In this document: one piece after another, positions 7,806-15,158 of the stretch
How the letters are laid out: every line of letters begins with the position of its first letter
How positions within the stretch are numbered: position 1 is the stretch's first letter
From: Symbiodinium natans
Taxonomy: Eukaryota > Sar > Dinophyceae > Suessiales > Symbiodiniaceae
Assembly: GCA_905221605.1 (NCBI GenBank)
Contig: CAJNDS010001492.1
Span: forward strand, 1-16,676
DNA: 16,676 nt
Direction: 5' to 3'
Notes under the pieces: model-generated
Told to the model about the DNA's origin: nothing
What the model saw: the letters and a program-made list of their open reading frames with translations, nothing else
Databases searched by the model: none
Made by a program: the position numbers and the translations under genes

Positions 7806-8180
7806 GTTTGGGTGTTAAAGGGGTTAGTTGAGGTCTTATTGAGGTCTTATAATGTCTAGAGGGTTGAGCCCCAGAAACCCGCAGTGAGTGGCTGGAGACG
7901 GGTGGCGCAACAAGCCAAAGGCCCGCTTAGAGGGGGGGAAGGGGGGAAGGGGGGGGGGGGCTTGTCAGTGGCCATTTGCTCCGGGGCTTCCAGCGGTCCG
8001 AGAAAAGGTACCACCAAAGCTTCGCTGGCTTACGGTTCAAGCACCTTTTCAAGGTACATGCCTGAAGCTGGGTACTGGGTACGGAACACAGGCACGGTTG
8101 GCCTCCCATGTCCCCACCATCCCCAAAAGGCGCACAGGGCGCGAAGGGGAGTTAATCCTTGAACTCAGTTGAGCAGACGA
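7806..8180. other. No gene seen; G-rich tract
   Basis: Telomere-like GGGTTTTTGGGATAGGTTTGGG lies at the left edge, and a G-rich tract with runs up to about 12 G covers 7932-7960. Two overlapping open frames at 7884-8172 run through that tract and read as Gly/Arg-rich. I do not call them. Confidence 0.4.
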
Positions 8181-8195
8181 ACGTTAGTATAGGGG

Positions 8196-8245
8196 TCGGA
8201 ATAAATACGAATAGTATTCCTACATACTTATATTATAAGTATACC
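8196..8245. repeat. AT-rich palindrome cluster
   Basis: ATACTTATA T TATAAGTAT (8224-8242) has 9-bp perfect arms around one base. Just upstream, GGAATA and TATTCC flank 11 bases. The AT-rich island contrasts sharply with its surroundings. It ends about 90 bases before the fold-back element at 8333. Confidence 0.6.
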
Positions 8246-8332
8246 AGAACATCCCCTCAAACTCTACTCCAATTAGGAAGGCCCGTGAAATTTCTCCTTC
8301 AGAGCCTTAGAAAGCTTGGGCTCTGAAACCCT

Positions 8333-8461
8333 ACTTGGAGGTTCAGGATACTTATTACCCAGTTCACACTGCACTTACAAGCCCCTTCAGCACCCTAGGT
8401 TACAAACTGGGTTATAAGTACAGTTACAACTGGGTTAAACAGGAACCCTGAGCCTCCAAGT
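8333..8461. mobile_element. Fold-back MITE-like element (copy 2, most complete)
   Basis: The left arm begins ACTTGGAGGTTCAGG and the right arm ends CCTGAGCCTCCAAGT. The arms align for about 50 bases (left ACCCAGTTCACACTGCACTT, right complement ACCCAGTTGTAACTGTACTT), leaving a short centre with CCTTCAGCACCC. There is no coding capacity, as expected for a MITE. Both flanks carry AAACCC-type sequence, so target duplication cannot be judged. Members at 4426 and 10515 share the same modules. Confidence 0.75.
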
Positions 8462-8699
8462 AAACCCAAAGCCGTGGCCAGGCCTGACATGGGACCTTGC
8501 CAAGCGAGCGTGCGAGGACCGCGGCGAACGCCTGTGCAACCGGAACGAGGTTCGGCCCTCAGCCCCCTAAACCCTCAACCGTAAACCCTAAACTCTGAAA
8601 CCCTAAACCCTAAACCCGAAAACCCCAAACAAGGGCCTCAAGGCCCTGAAGGCGGTGGATTCTTCTGGCTCTTGGTTTGGTGTTTGTGGGACACGCCAG
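8462..8699 (+). repeat. Interstitial telomere-like block (CCCTAAA type)
   Basis: 8563-8632 carries a dense run of CCCTAAACC variants (CCCTAAACCCTCAACCGTAA, then AACCCTAAACCCTAAACCCG). It is the cleanest telomere-like run in the window apart from 14534-14580. No gene is seen. Confidence 0.8.
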
Positions 8700-8975
8700 A
8701 AAGAAGGGCCACCGAAAGAAAGAAGGAAAGGCGCGAGAGAAAGGAAGAAACAAAGAGAGAAAGAGAGAAAGAAATAAATAACGAAAGACAGACAGACAGA
8801 AAGAAAGATACACAGAAAGAAAGAAAGAAATATCTAAAGAAAGATAGAAATAAATCAAGAAAGAAGGAAAGACAGAAAGAACGAAAGCACGAAAAAGCGA
8901 AAGAACGAAAGAACGAGACAGAGACAGAAAGAAAGGAAGAAAGAAACAAGGAAAGAAAGGCAGAACGGACGAAAG
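8700..8975 (+). repeat. GAAA-type purine tract
   Basis: About 275 bases are made almost only of A and G on the plus strand: degenerate (GAAA)n with GACA and GAAC variants. Open frames give Lys/Glu/Arg-only peptides on one strand and Phe/Ser/Leu-only peptides on the other, and I treat both as artefacts. Confidence 0.9.
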
Positions 8976-9029
8976 ACATAAGGAACGATATTTAGATGAG
9001 GACCAACGCCAATGCAAATAAAGAGATTA

Positions 9030-9625
9030 TGCCATGCAAGCTTGCTTCAAAGCACATGACTCGTTTTGAAGCCCGTGTTCGCAAATTGGGGGCGGGGGAG
9101 GGCTGTACCCTTTTTTTAGCTCTCCTGCCAGATGTCTTGCGGGTAGAAGCGAGGGTTGCTGCAGATCAGATGCCAGTGCTGCAGCGCTGTTTGCGCAGTC
9201 GTTGAACTACCCAACCCGCCCCCCCCCCCCCCCGTTCTTTTCGAGCCACACTTGCTTCAAAACATATGAGTCTTGTTGAAATCCCTCATGCGCGCATTGT
9301 GTTTGCAAATGAGGGGGGAGCCCCGAAACCCCCCACTGTTTCAAGCCGTGCAAAGCTTGCTTCGCAGCATCTGACTCTGAGTTTTTTTCAGCCGTGCAAG
9401 CTTGCTTCCAAGCATATGAAGCTTTCCCCCCTCTCCGCTTTTTTTAGCCGCCCCCCCGCCCTTTGTAGCCCATTTGCAAACGCAACGCTCGCGTGACTAG
9501 CTTCAAAACGATAAGCCGTGCAAGCTTGCTTCAAAGCGGTTTTTCGAAAACAAAACCATCATGCGAGATCCCCCCCCCCACTCCCGCCCGCCTTTTTGTT
9601 TAGCCGTGCAAGCGTGCGAGCATTT
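9030..9625 (+). repeat. Diverged tandem repeat around GCCGTGCAAGCTTGCTTCAAAGC
   Basis: The core GTGCAAGCTTGCTTCAAAGC or a variant recurs near 9034, 9249, 9350, 9395, 9515 and 9603. It is often followed by CATATGA and then by a tract such as CTTTTTTTAGCC, C runs or CATTTGCAAATG. Spacing varies from about 45 to 215 bases, so it is a decayed, irregular array. It includes a C run at about 9219-9233. Open frames across it repeat the peptide KLASKHM because of the repeat. Confidence 0.75.
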
Positions 9626-9677
9626 GCAAATGGGAGCACATTTTGGGATAAAACTGGCACGCGGCACAAAAGGATGA

Positions 9678-9971
9678 AGGGTCGGACATAGTGTTTCTTT
9701 GCGGCATGAGTTTCGAATCGGTTCTCGAGACGAGGTGCCGCTGAGAGGCCAGTGGAAGCTTGAGACCCAATAATTCAAAAACTCACCCCCCAAAAAACAA
9801 TACACCAAAAAAGTCCAAGCAGACGAGGAGGACAGGCAGGACCAGGAGGTCATGTTCCGAAAGCCGCAAGAAAAGCAAACAAAACCAAACAAATTCTTAA
9901 AAAAGATTGACCCAAAACGACCCTCTCCGCATCACAGGCCCCTTGCCCCTACGAACCCTAAAACCCTATAA
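9678..9971 (+). CDS. Weak exon candidate, charged protein, one in-frame TAA
   Basis: One frame reads HSVSLRHEFRIGSRDEVPLR GQWKLETQ, then TAA at 9771, then continues FKNSPPKKQYTKKVQADEED RQDQEVMFRKPQEKQTKPNK to the TAA at 9969. Both parts look like hydrophilic protein. The final part (PTNPKTL) is translated telomere-like DNA, so a real exon would end earlier, perhaps at CAGGAG|GTCATG near 9848. The minus strand is also open (9892-9503), but that frame runs into the repeat. No family is recognised. Confidence 0.25.
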
Positions 9972-10514
9972 CACCTACTAGTAAAGTTCTGGAGGAACTT
10001 TCGGGTCTCCTAGACTCCTAGGACCCCTGAACCCTTCGGCTTGCCATTTCAGCTTCGGGGGTAGCGTCCATGTCCTCTGCACCCGGTTCTCGACGCAAGG
10101 GCGGCTCTTATGGGGGTGTTGAGAACTTTTTGGCCTTTTGGCCCTTTGTTGTACCCTTGAGAACCCGAAGCCTTGCCGCACGCAAGTGACCAAGCCTTCA
10201 GGCCCTTTCTGCTGAGGTGGGTGGGTGGGGGTTTTAAGGGTTTAGGCGGTTCAGGGTTGAAGGTTCAGATTCTGACGATATGCCTGAGGGTCCTGATGCA
10301 AAAAGGGCTCAAGGTTTCAGAGTCAGGGCCTAGGGTGTTTGCAGGAACCAGTTTCTGAATTCGACGGCCCTAATCCCTTTCTGTCCCTATAGAGCCCATG
10401 AATCATTGCTTGCCCAAATCCACCCCAGCAAGCCCCAACTCCCTGCAAGCACCTAGAAAGTTCTGGGGTCCCTCCTTTAGGTCAGAAACCCGAAGCCCTG
10501 GACCCTGAACAAAA
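9972..10514. other. No gene seen
   Basis: Scattered CCCTGAACCC and GGGTTTAGG motifs occur, with short open frames on both strands of ordinary length. GGTGGGTGGGTGGGGG near 10217-10231 is a G-rich cluster. Nothing is called. Confidence 0.4.
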
Positions 10515-10637
10515 GTCTCCACCCAATTATAACTGTACTTATACCCCCAATTTTGCCCGTATTACGGTGCTTAAGGGACTTTTAGTGGGTTAGAAGTACA
10601 GTTAAGATTGGTTAACAAGTACCCTGAACCTCCAAGT
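10515..10637. mobile_element. Fold-back MITE-like element (copy 3)
   Basis: The left arm ACCCAATTATAACTGTACTT (from 10521) is the inverted partner of AGTACAGTTAAGATTGGTT on the right. The right end reads CCCTGAACCTCCAAGT, as in the other copies, and the centre carries GGTGCTTAAGGG. The left terminus is unclear, because CTTGGAGG is not present beyond ACAAAAGTCTCC. Confidence 0.7.
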
Positions 10638-10749
10638 AGTAATCTCGCGCGCTGGGGTGCCGAGGTCGATCCCGATGCGGCACGGGCAAGGAGCTGGATC
10701 TCCGGCCAATGCTCATCAAGTCCAGGCAGGATCAGGGTTCAGATGTTTA

Positions 10750-10815
10750 TCCCTAAACCCTAAACCCTAGAGAAAAAAAAACAAAAAGAGGGTTTGTAGG
10801 GTTCTAGGGTCTGAG
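10750..10815. repeat. Opposed telomere-like motifs
   Basis: CCCTAAACCCTAAACCCTAG (10752-10771) is followed, after an A-rich spacer, by GGGTTTGTAGGGTTCTAGGG. The two halves are inverted relative to each other and can fold back. Confidence 0.65.
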
Positions 10816-11205
10816 CTCAGGCCATTTTGGCCCCAACAGGGCTTTGGCCACGAGACTTCGATTGTGCACATGTCCTGGCTTTGTGATTGCGGCCATGGAT
10901 CCATCTGCTTTAGACGCAAGAAGTCCAAGAACTTGAGGCTCCCCGGAACAGGATGTGGAGAGGCCCTGCGCTCTTTGACCTCGGATGTTGCACATCCTAG
11001 CACCCCGCGGAAGTGGAAGCACAAACAACTGCCAGTTGTCTAGATGAAGAGTTGCAAGCTTGTGACGGAGCGGAGCGTGGACAGCTTTCGTTGCTGCGGC
11101 GATACCTTCTGAGCAGAGTTTGAGGGGCCGGCTTCGCGCGGGTGAACAGATGGATCCCCAAAATTCCACGGCGCGTGGGGAAAACGCTGTAGCTACGCTG
11201 TTCAC
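10804..11205 (-). CDS. Weak minus-strand open frame, unknown
   Basis: The minus strand is open for 133 codons from 11205 to 10804. Its central part reads RHKLATLHLDNWQLFVLPLP RGARMCNIRG, protein-like and free of telomere-derived peptide. No clear splice sites frame it. Plus-strand frames within the same bases are shorter (for example EALRSLTSDVAHPSTPRKWK, ending in TAG near 11041) but also plausible. No family is recognised. Confidence 0.25.
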   Translation of the reverse strand: MNSVATAFSPRAVEFWGSICSPARSRPLKLCSEGIAAATKAVHAPLRHKLATLHLDNWQLFVLPLPRGARMCNIRGQRAQGLSTSCSGEPQVLGLLASKADGSMAAITKPGHVHNRSLVAKALLGPKWPELRP

Positions 11206-11241
11206 TGAAGGCGTGCGCCAAAAGTCTTCATCTTCTTTCAG

Positions 11242-11567
11242 CTAACAACCAACCTTGCAACCTTGCACGCTTCAGTGATGAGTTTGGGGATGCCCATTCA
11301 AAGGACGCCCGTCAAACATTGCAAGAAAGCGGCAAAAGAAGACTTCGGAAGGAACGTGTCGCGCCATGTAGCAGTGAGGTGCGACGGTGCTGCTTGCACA
11401 TTGGGTTTGACGCCCCTTCTCCTCTCCGACTGGTGTCGAGCGCATCTTGTTGGCCATCTTATCACTGGGGACTAGCACTGGTCCCTCAACAAAGAAATTA
11501 CCCTAAACCCCGCAACTGCACTGGAGGGGTCCTAATTGGGGTCAGTTCGGACATACCCGTGCCCTAA
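11242..11567 (+). CDS. Candidate exon after a strong acceptor, unknown protein
   Basis: A polypyrimidine acceptor CATCTTCTTTCAG ends at 11241. From there CT then AAC AAC CAA is open for 107 codons to the TAA at 11565. Early residues include FSDEFGDAHSKDARQTLQES GKRRLRKERV, hydrophilic and protein-like. The C-terminal third overlaps CCCTAAACCCC-like DNA near 11500, so the true exon probably ends before that. A competing plus frame (ATG at 11263 or 11278, to the TAG at 11473) and a minus frame are also open. Confidence 0.35.
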
Positions 11568-12060
11568 GACGTGCAACTTGTAAATTGTCCAAAACTTCAC
11601 GTTAGCCCCTAAAAAGCCTTACCTCAAATCCGTCAAACGGGGCGAGGTGGGGAGGTGTGGGGAAGAAGCGAGGTGAGGTGCAAGGTCTACCCACATCCGA
11701 AACCTTGGCCCTGAACCCTAAACCCCAAACCTCATCACGCACCTTTTACACCCCCAGTCGGTACTTCTAAACCTAAACCCTCGAACCCTCAACCTGAGCC
11801 AGGAGTCGGCAATGGCTACTGGACCAATGAACCCTGCGCATAAAAAATCGCCCACGCCCAAGGCGTGGCTTCGGTGGCTTCAAATTTAATCTCTTGACGT
11901 TTGTAGCCAAAGCATCTGCTCAGCCCCCATAGGAAGACATTTTCAGGCGTGTGAGAGGGGAGGCGAGAGAGAGAGGGAGGGAGGGAGGGTTGAGGGGTTG
12001 GGGTTGAAGGCCCCCAGATACTACAGGAGCCTAAATAGCTGCCGATAGCGTCCCCTCATC
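11568..12060. other. No gene seen; telomere-like motifs and G-rich tracts
   Basis: ACCCTAAACCCCAAACC occurs near 11716, CTAAACCTAAACCCTCGAAC near 11768, and GAGGTGGGGAGGTGTGGGG near 11644. A tight G-quadruplex motif lies at 11975-11989. No frame stands out. Confidence 0.4.
11975..11989 (+). other. Tight G-quadruplex motif
   Basis: Four GGG runs are separated by single A residues (GGGAGGGAGGGAGGG), with more G-rich sequence downstream to 12007. Single-base loops are known to favour very stable quadruplexes. Function is unknown. Confidence 0.7.
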
Positions 12061-12279
12061 TCATCTGTACCCCCTGGCAACCCAACAACCTACAACTTGC
12101 CACCATTCAAATTTATTAGAGTCCAGGACGGTGGCTGGACCAAGGCATTTAAAGGGCATGGGGATGTGCTGAGAGGCCAAAAGGCAGGGTTCAACACGGT
12201 TTGGAAAAAGTTGCTCACAGGCAAATTCGACGTGCGCTTTAGGGCTCAGGGTCTGCGGATGCAAGGACACGAACGCTGC

Positions 12280-12708
12280 CTAGAATCCCCAGAAGCCTGC
12301 ATATGCAGTAGTCGAGGGCGGGTGTGCAAGTCGAGGGAAACGGGCTCTGTATGCTCTTCTTGTTCTGCTTCTCACTACTGCGGGGTCTTGATTACAGTAA
12401 ATCAGGGGTGGGCCCTTCTGGTCTCGGCCTCTGTCTTTGCGCACGGCTTCTGCTCCAATTGATTTGTCTTTCAGTTCCCCTCCGGCTCGGAGGTACACCC
12501 AACCTGGCGTGTCTGTGTCAAACTTCTGCTTGTGCTCAAAGCACAGGCTCTCAATGCACGTTACACGTATAATGCAATCATTTCCTAGCTTCTGAATATC
12601 TTGACGACTGCTTCCGTGGAAGAGAAAGATGCCGTTGCAGGTACCTAAGCCCACCAAAGTGTTACATGCTTCAACACGAAGTACCACTACCCGGGAACCT
12701 TAAAAGGG
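12280..12708 (-). CDS. Candidate minus-strand exon, unknown protein
   Basis: The minus frame is open from just below the TAA near 12702 to 12280. It starts VVLRVEACNTLVGLGTCNGI FLFHGSS and continues IIRVTCIESLCFEHKQKFDT, then GWVYLRAGGELKDKSIGAEA V. The first 100 residues are convincingly protein-like, and the last 35 are Arg/Pro/Thr-rich and less so. GGGCTTAG|GTACCTGC near 12645 could be a splice site. Short hydrophobic strands broken by Gly would suit a beta-rich fold, but no family is recognised. The plus strand is open too (12097-12462), with a poorer composition. Confidence 0.35.
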
Positions 12709-12888
12709 CTCAGAAGGCTTGCAATCAACTCCAAAAGTGCTTAGCCTTTCAACTTCGATTCGGAACCCTCTAAGCCCTAATTCCCTTCTTGGCACCACGA
12801 AACCTTGAGGCCTTTCCTATATAGGTTATGGGGTTTATAGGGTATGAACTCTGATTTAGGGGCATATCTTTCATGGTTCAGTTTTCAG

Positions 12889-13087
12889 CAGAAAGAATTT
12901 AGATACGGACGCGCCGGAGCTCGAGGACGAGCGGTTTAAGTCTCGCAAAGCGGGTCATTCCACAAAGTGCCGGGGCACGAGAAAATCGACTGTTTTTTCC
13001 TGGTTTTGCTTGTGGCTTGGAGTTGGGCAGGGGATCCCCTTAATATTCAACGCTAAACCCAGTTCTGCCATAATAATGTCTCAATAG
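12889..13087 (+). CDS. Candidate terminal exon, unknown protein
   Basis: After the acceptor GTTCAGTTTTCAG (ends 12888) the frame C AGA AAG AAT reads RKNLDTDAPELEDERFKSRK AGHSTKCRGTRKST, then a more hydrophobic tail, VFSWFCLWLGVGQGIPLIF, and ends at the TAG at 13085. The acidic then basic N-terminal part is very protein-like. The tail could be coding (a membrane segment) or intron if a donor such as GAGCG|GTTTAAG (near 12932) is used. No family is recognised. Confidence 0.4.
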
Positions 13088-13322
13088 ATGGAGAAACTTG
13101 ATTCTATGTTTCTATATCATTCTATACCATTTCGAGATTCACGAGCATGCATATTTCGATTTGTTTGGTTCAAGGGGTTTAGAGTTGAAAGGCGTGGTCA
13201 GTCGCGGATCGAAGCCTTTTGCCCTGTCCTAGGCGTTTGCTCAAGCTGTGTGATTCGCTACCATACCTCTTTGACCGTCATGGCGCAAAGTCGACTTCGT
13301 ACACTCTGGCTGCTCGACCTGA

Positions 13323-13523
13323 AGTTTGGAAGAGGTGTGGCAGCAGTTAGAAGCTTGCAGCTGTTCGTCGTGGGTCTCGGGGTTAGGGGAGCATACCTAT
13401 CGTCAAGCTTCACAACAGAATGTTTTGCATCTCCTTCGTGGAACGTGTCCGATCCCTTTTGGGGGGTCCTGCTTTAACGGTGCCGCACTATATAGCGGAC
13501 CCAAAAGGAACCCTCTCATTTAG
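13323..13523 (+). CDS. Candidate exon, unknown protein
   Basis: The frame following a TGA near 13317 reads LEEVWQQLEACSCSSWVSGL GEHTYRQASQQNVLHLLRGT CPIPFGGSCF and stops at the TAG at 13521, immediately before the GC-rich satellite. A longer overlapping plus frame (ATG 13088 to 13477) is also open, but its composition is less even. No ATG is near the 5' end, so an upstream exon would be needed. Confidence 0.3.
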   Translation, partial: SLEEVWQQLEACSCSSWVSGLGEHTYRQASQQNVLHLLRGTCPIPFGGSCFNGAALYSGPKRNPLI

Positions 13524-13533
13524 AGAACTACCC

Positions 13534-14262
13534 ACGGACCACCGCGGAACGCCGCGTGGAACGCCCCCGGGACGCGTGCCCTGTGGAGTTCCCCCTTAGC
13601 TTGACGGACCACCGCGGAACGCCACGTGGAACGCCCCCGGGACGCGTGCCCTGTGGAGTTCCCCCTTAGCTGCCTTAGCTTGATGCATTCGGAACGCCGC
13701 GAAACGCCACGTGGAACGCCCCCGGGACGCCTGCCCTGTGGAGTTCCCCCTTAGCTTGACGGATTCGGAACGCCACGTGGAACGCCCCCGGATGCGTGCC
13801 CTGTGGAGTTCCCCCTTAGCTTGACGGATTCGGAACGCCGCGTGGAACGCCACAGTGGCGTGCGTCCTGTGGAGTTCCTCCTTAGTTTTGACGGATTCGG
13901 AACACCGCGGAACGCCACGTGGAACGCCCCCGGGACGCGTGCCCTGTGGAGTTCCCCCTTAGCTTGACGGATTCCGAACGCCGCAGAATGCTACGTGCAA
14001 CGCCACGGCGGCCCGCGTCCTGTGGAGTTCCCCCTTAGCTTGACGGATTCGGAACGCCACGTGCAACGCCACGGCGGCCCGCGTCCTGTGGAGTTCCCCC
14101 TGAGCTTGACGGATTCGGAACGCCGCAGAACGCCACGGGGAATCGGAACGCCGCGGTACGCCACGTGGAACGCCGCGTCGGCGCGCATCCTGTGGAGTTC
14201 CCCCTTAGCTTGACGGATTCGGAACGCTGCGGAACGCCGCGTCGGCGCGCTTAACGGCACGC
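13534..14262 (+). repeat. GC-rich satellite, nine copies of core CTGTGGAGTTC
   Basis: The core CTGTGGAGTTCCCCCTTAGC starts at 13581, 13651, 13736, 13801, 13867, 13944, 14020, 14086 and 14190 (minor changes in some). Periods are 70, 85, 65, 66, 77, 76, 66 and 104 bases. Between cores lie one to several copies of GGAACGCCRCGTGGAACGCC-type modules, often with the palindromes CCACGTGG and CCCGGG. Length variation comes from gain or loss of the GGAACGCCGC submodule. Open frames on both strands simply repeat and are not called as genes. Confidence 0.95.
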
Positions 14263-14276
14263 GTTATACGCCACTC

Positions 14277-14315
14277 GCGGACGCTTGCGAGCGCTTGCGG
14301 ACGCTTTGCGGACAC
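14277..14315 (+). repeat. GCGGACGCTT decamer repeat
   Basis: GCGGACGCTT, GCGAGCGCTT, GCGGACGCTTT and GCGGACAC follow each other directly at the right edge of the satellite. Confidence 0.75.
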
Positions 14316-14429
14316 AACGCAACGACGTTTGGTAACCACCCAAGCCAACTTTTAAAACAGGAACCCTTCTGCGGAGCATTCGGGAAAAGGAACCCTACAG
14401 AAGCCCCAAAAAGCCCATTTGCTACCCAG

Positions 14430-14532
14430 GCTCTTCGTCTTGCTGGCAGCGGCCTCATCGGCTCCAACTTGCGAGGATGACGGCGAGGAGGTCTGCGCGC
14501 TGCAGACGGGGCAGCTACTCGGATTGAGAGGG
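14430..14532 (+). CDS. Candidate exon with signal-peptide-like start
   Basis: After GCTACCCAG (ends 14429) the frame G CTC TTC GTC reads LFVLLAAASSAPTCEDDGEE, then VCALQTGQLLGLRG. It reaches the telomere-like block at 14533, where AGAGGG|GTTGGG could be a donor. LFVLLAAASSA followed by an acidic segment has the form of a hydrophobic core plus cleavage region of a secretory signal. The initiating Met would have to come from an upstream exon, because no in-frame ATG is near. Two other frames are open over the same bases, one from 14295 to 14480. No family is recognised. Confidence 0.4.
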
Positions 14533-14590
14533 GTTGGGGTTTAGGGTTTAGCGTCTAGGGTTTAGGATTTAGGGTTTGTTTAGGGGTTGT
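14533..14590 (+). repeat. Telomere-like TTTAGGG block
   Basis: GGGGTTTAGGGTTTAGCGTC continues as TAGGGTTTAGGATTTAGGGT. It has the opposite orientation to the CCCTAAA block at 8563. Confidence 0.85.
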
Positions 14591-14722
14591 GTAGAGTCGG
14601 AAGGGGTGCAGGGTCTGTAGGGCTTAGGTGTGTTTTCAGGGTCCGCTCTGCTGCACGGGCCGCTTTGTGGAGGGCTCCATGTTTGTGCTCGTGTTTGTCC
14701 GTAACGCCTTTAAACAATTCAG

Positions 14723-14815
14723 GGTGCGGGAAATGGGCCACATTTCTCAACCTTTGGACCCACGCCCATGCACGTTTCTGTAGAGAAAACGATGCCATCT
14801 CAGATCGGCAACTAG
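14723..14815 (+). CDS. Candidate terminal exon, unknown protein
   Basis: After AAACAATTCAG (ends 14722) the phase-0 frame reads GAGNGPHFSTFGPTPMHVSV EKTMPSQIGN and stops at the TAG at 14813. The peptide is well balanced. A second frame (open from about 14587 to 14847, ending NNSGCGKWATFLNLWTHAHA...) also crosses the region. It begins in TTTAGGG-like DNA and is Arg/Ala/Cys-rich early, so I prefer the first. Confidence 0.35.
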   Translation, partial: GAGNGPHFSTFGPTPMHVSVEKTMPSQIGN

Positions 14816-15024
14816 ATCAGAGACAGAGCTGCAAGACTGCAACCTAAACCTCAAACCCTAACCTGAAACCCCGCAAATCCCGACATGTGTGTCAGCGAAG
14901 CGGGCCTCCTGAGCCGTAAGCCCTTGTGTTGAAACCCTATACGCAAGCCCCGTCCGCATACCTTCGATCATGAGGCGGGTGGGTAGGGTTGTCGTTTGTC
15001 TCAGTTTGTGGTTTTTTTCGCGAG

Positions 15025-15158
15025 ATGTTAATGTGCTTAAGTCGCTGGGACAGGAGCCATTTGAAAAGAAAAGAGCTGAAAAGATGAAGCTAAAGCTGTG
15101 CGCAAGCCAATTACCAGGGAACATGCGGAGCCTTCAGGGGCAGACTGAGATTGACTAA
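15025..15158 (+). CDS. Candidate terminal exon, lysine-rich, unknown protein
   Basis: A T-rich stretch (GTTTTTTTCGCGAG, ends 15024) precedes AT then GTT AAT GTG. The frame reads VNVLKSLGQEPFEKKRAEKM KLKLCASQLPGNMRSLQGQT EID and ends at the TAA at 15156. Upstream the frame stays open to an ATG at 14970 but passes through TAGGGTTGTCG-like sequence. The basic, helix-prone middle (EPFEKKRAEKMKLKL) is convincing. Confidence 0.4.

Noticed and set aside
8610-9017. Phe/Ser/Leu-rich minus frames and a Lys/Glu/Arg-rich plus frame
   Set aside because: They come entirely from the GAAA purine tract. The apparent membrane or coiled-coil character is compositional.
10655-10690. GAGGTCGATCCCG resembling a tRNA T-arm
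   Set aside because: No matching acceptor, D or anticodon arms could be folded around it.
10815-10842. GCCATTTTGGC resembling part of the dinoflagellate spliced leader
   Set aside because: Only the middle matches. The flanks needed for a spliced-leader sequence and its donor GT are absent.
12607-12650. Minus-strand GIFLFHGSS, suggestive of a PARP-like LFHGTS motif
   Set aside because: The downstream residues expected for an ADP-ribosyltransferase fold are not there. It is too short to claim.
13596-14260. Repeating Arg-rich open frames in the satellite
   Set aside because: The frames shift and restart with unit length changes and follow the repeat, not a gene.
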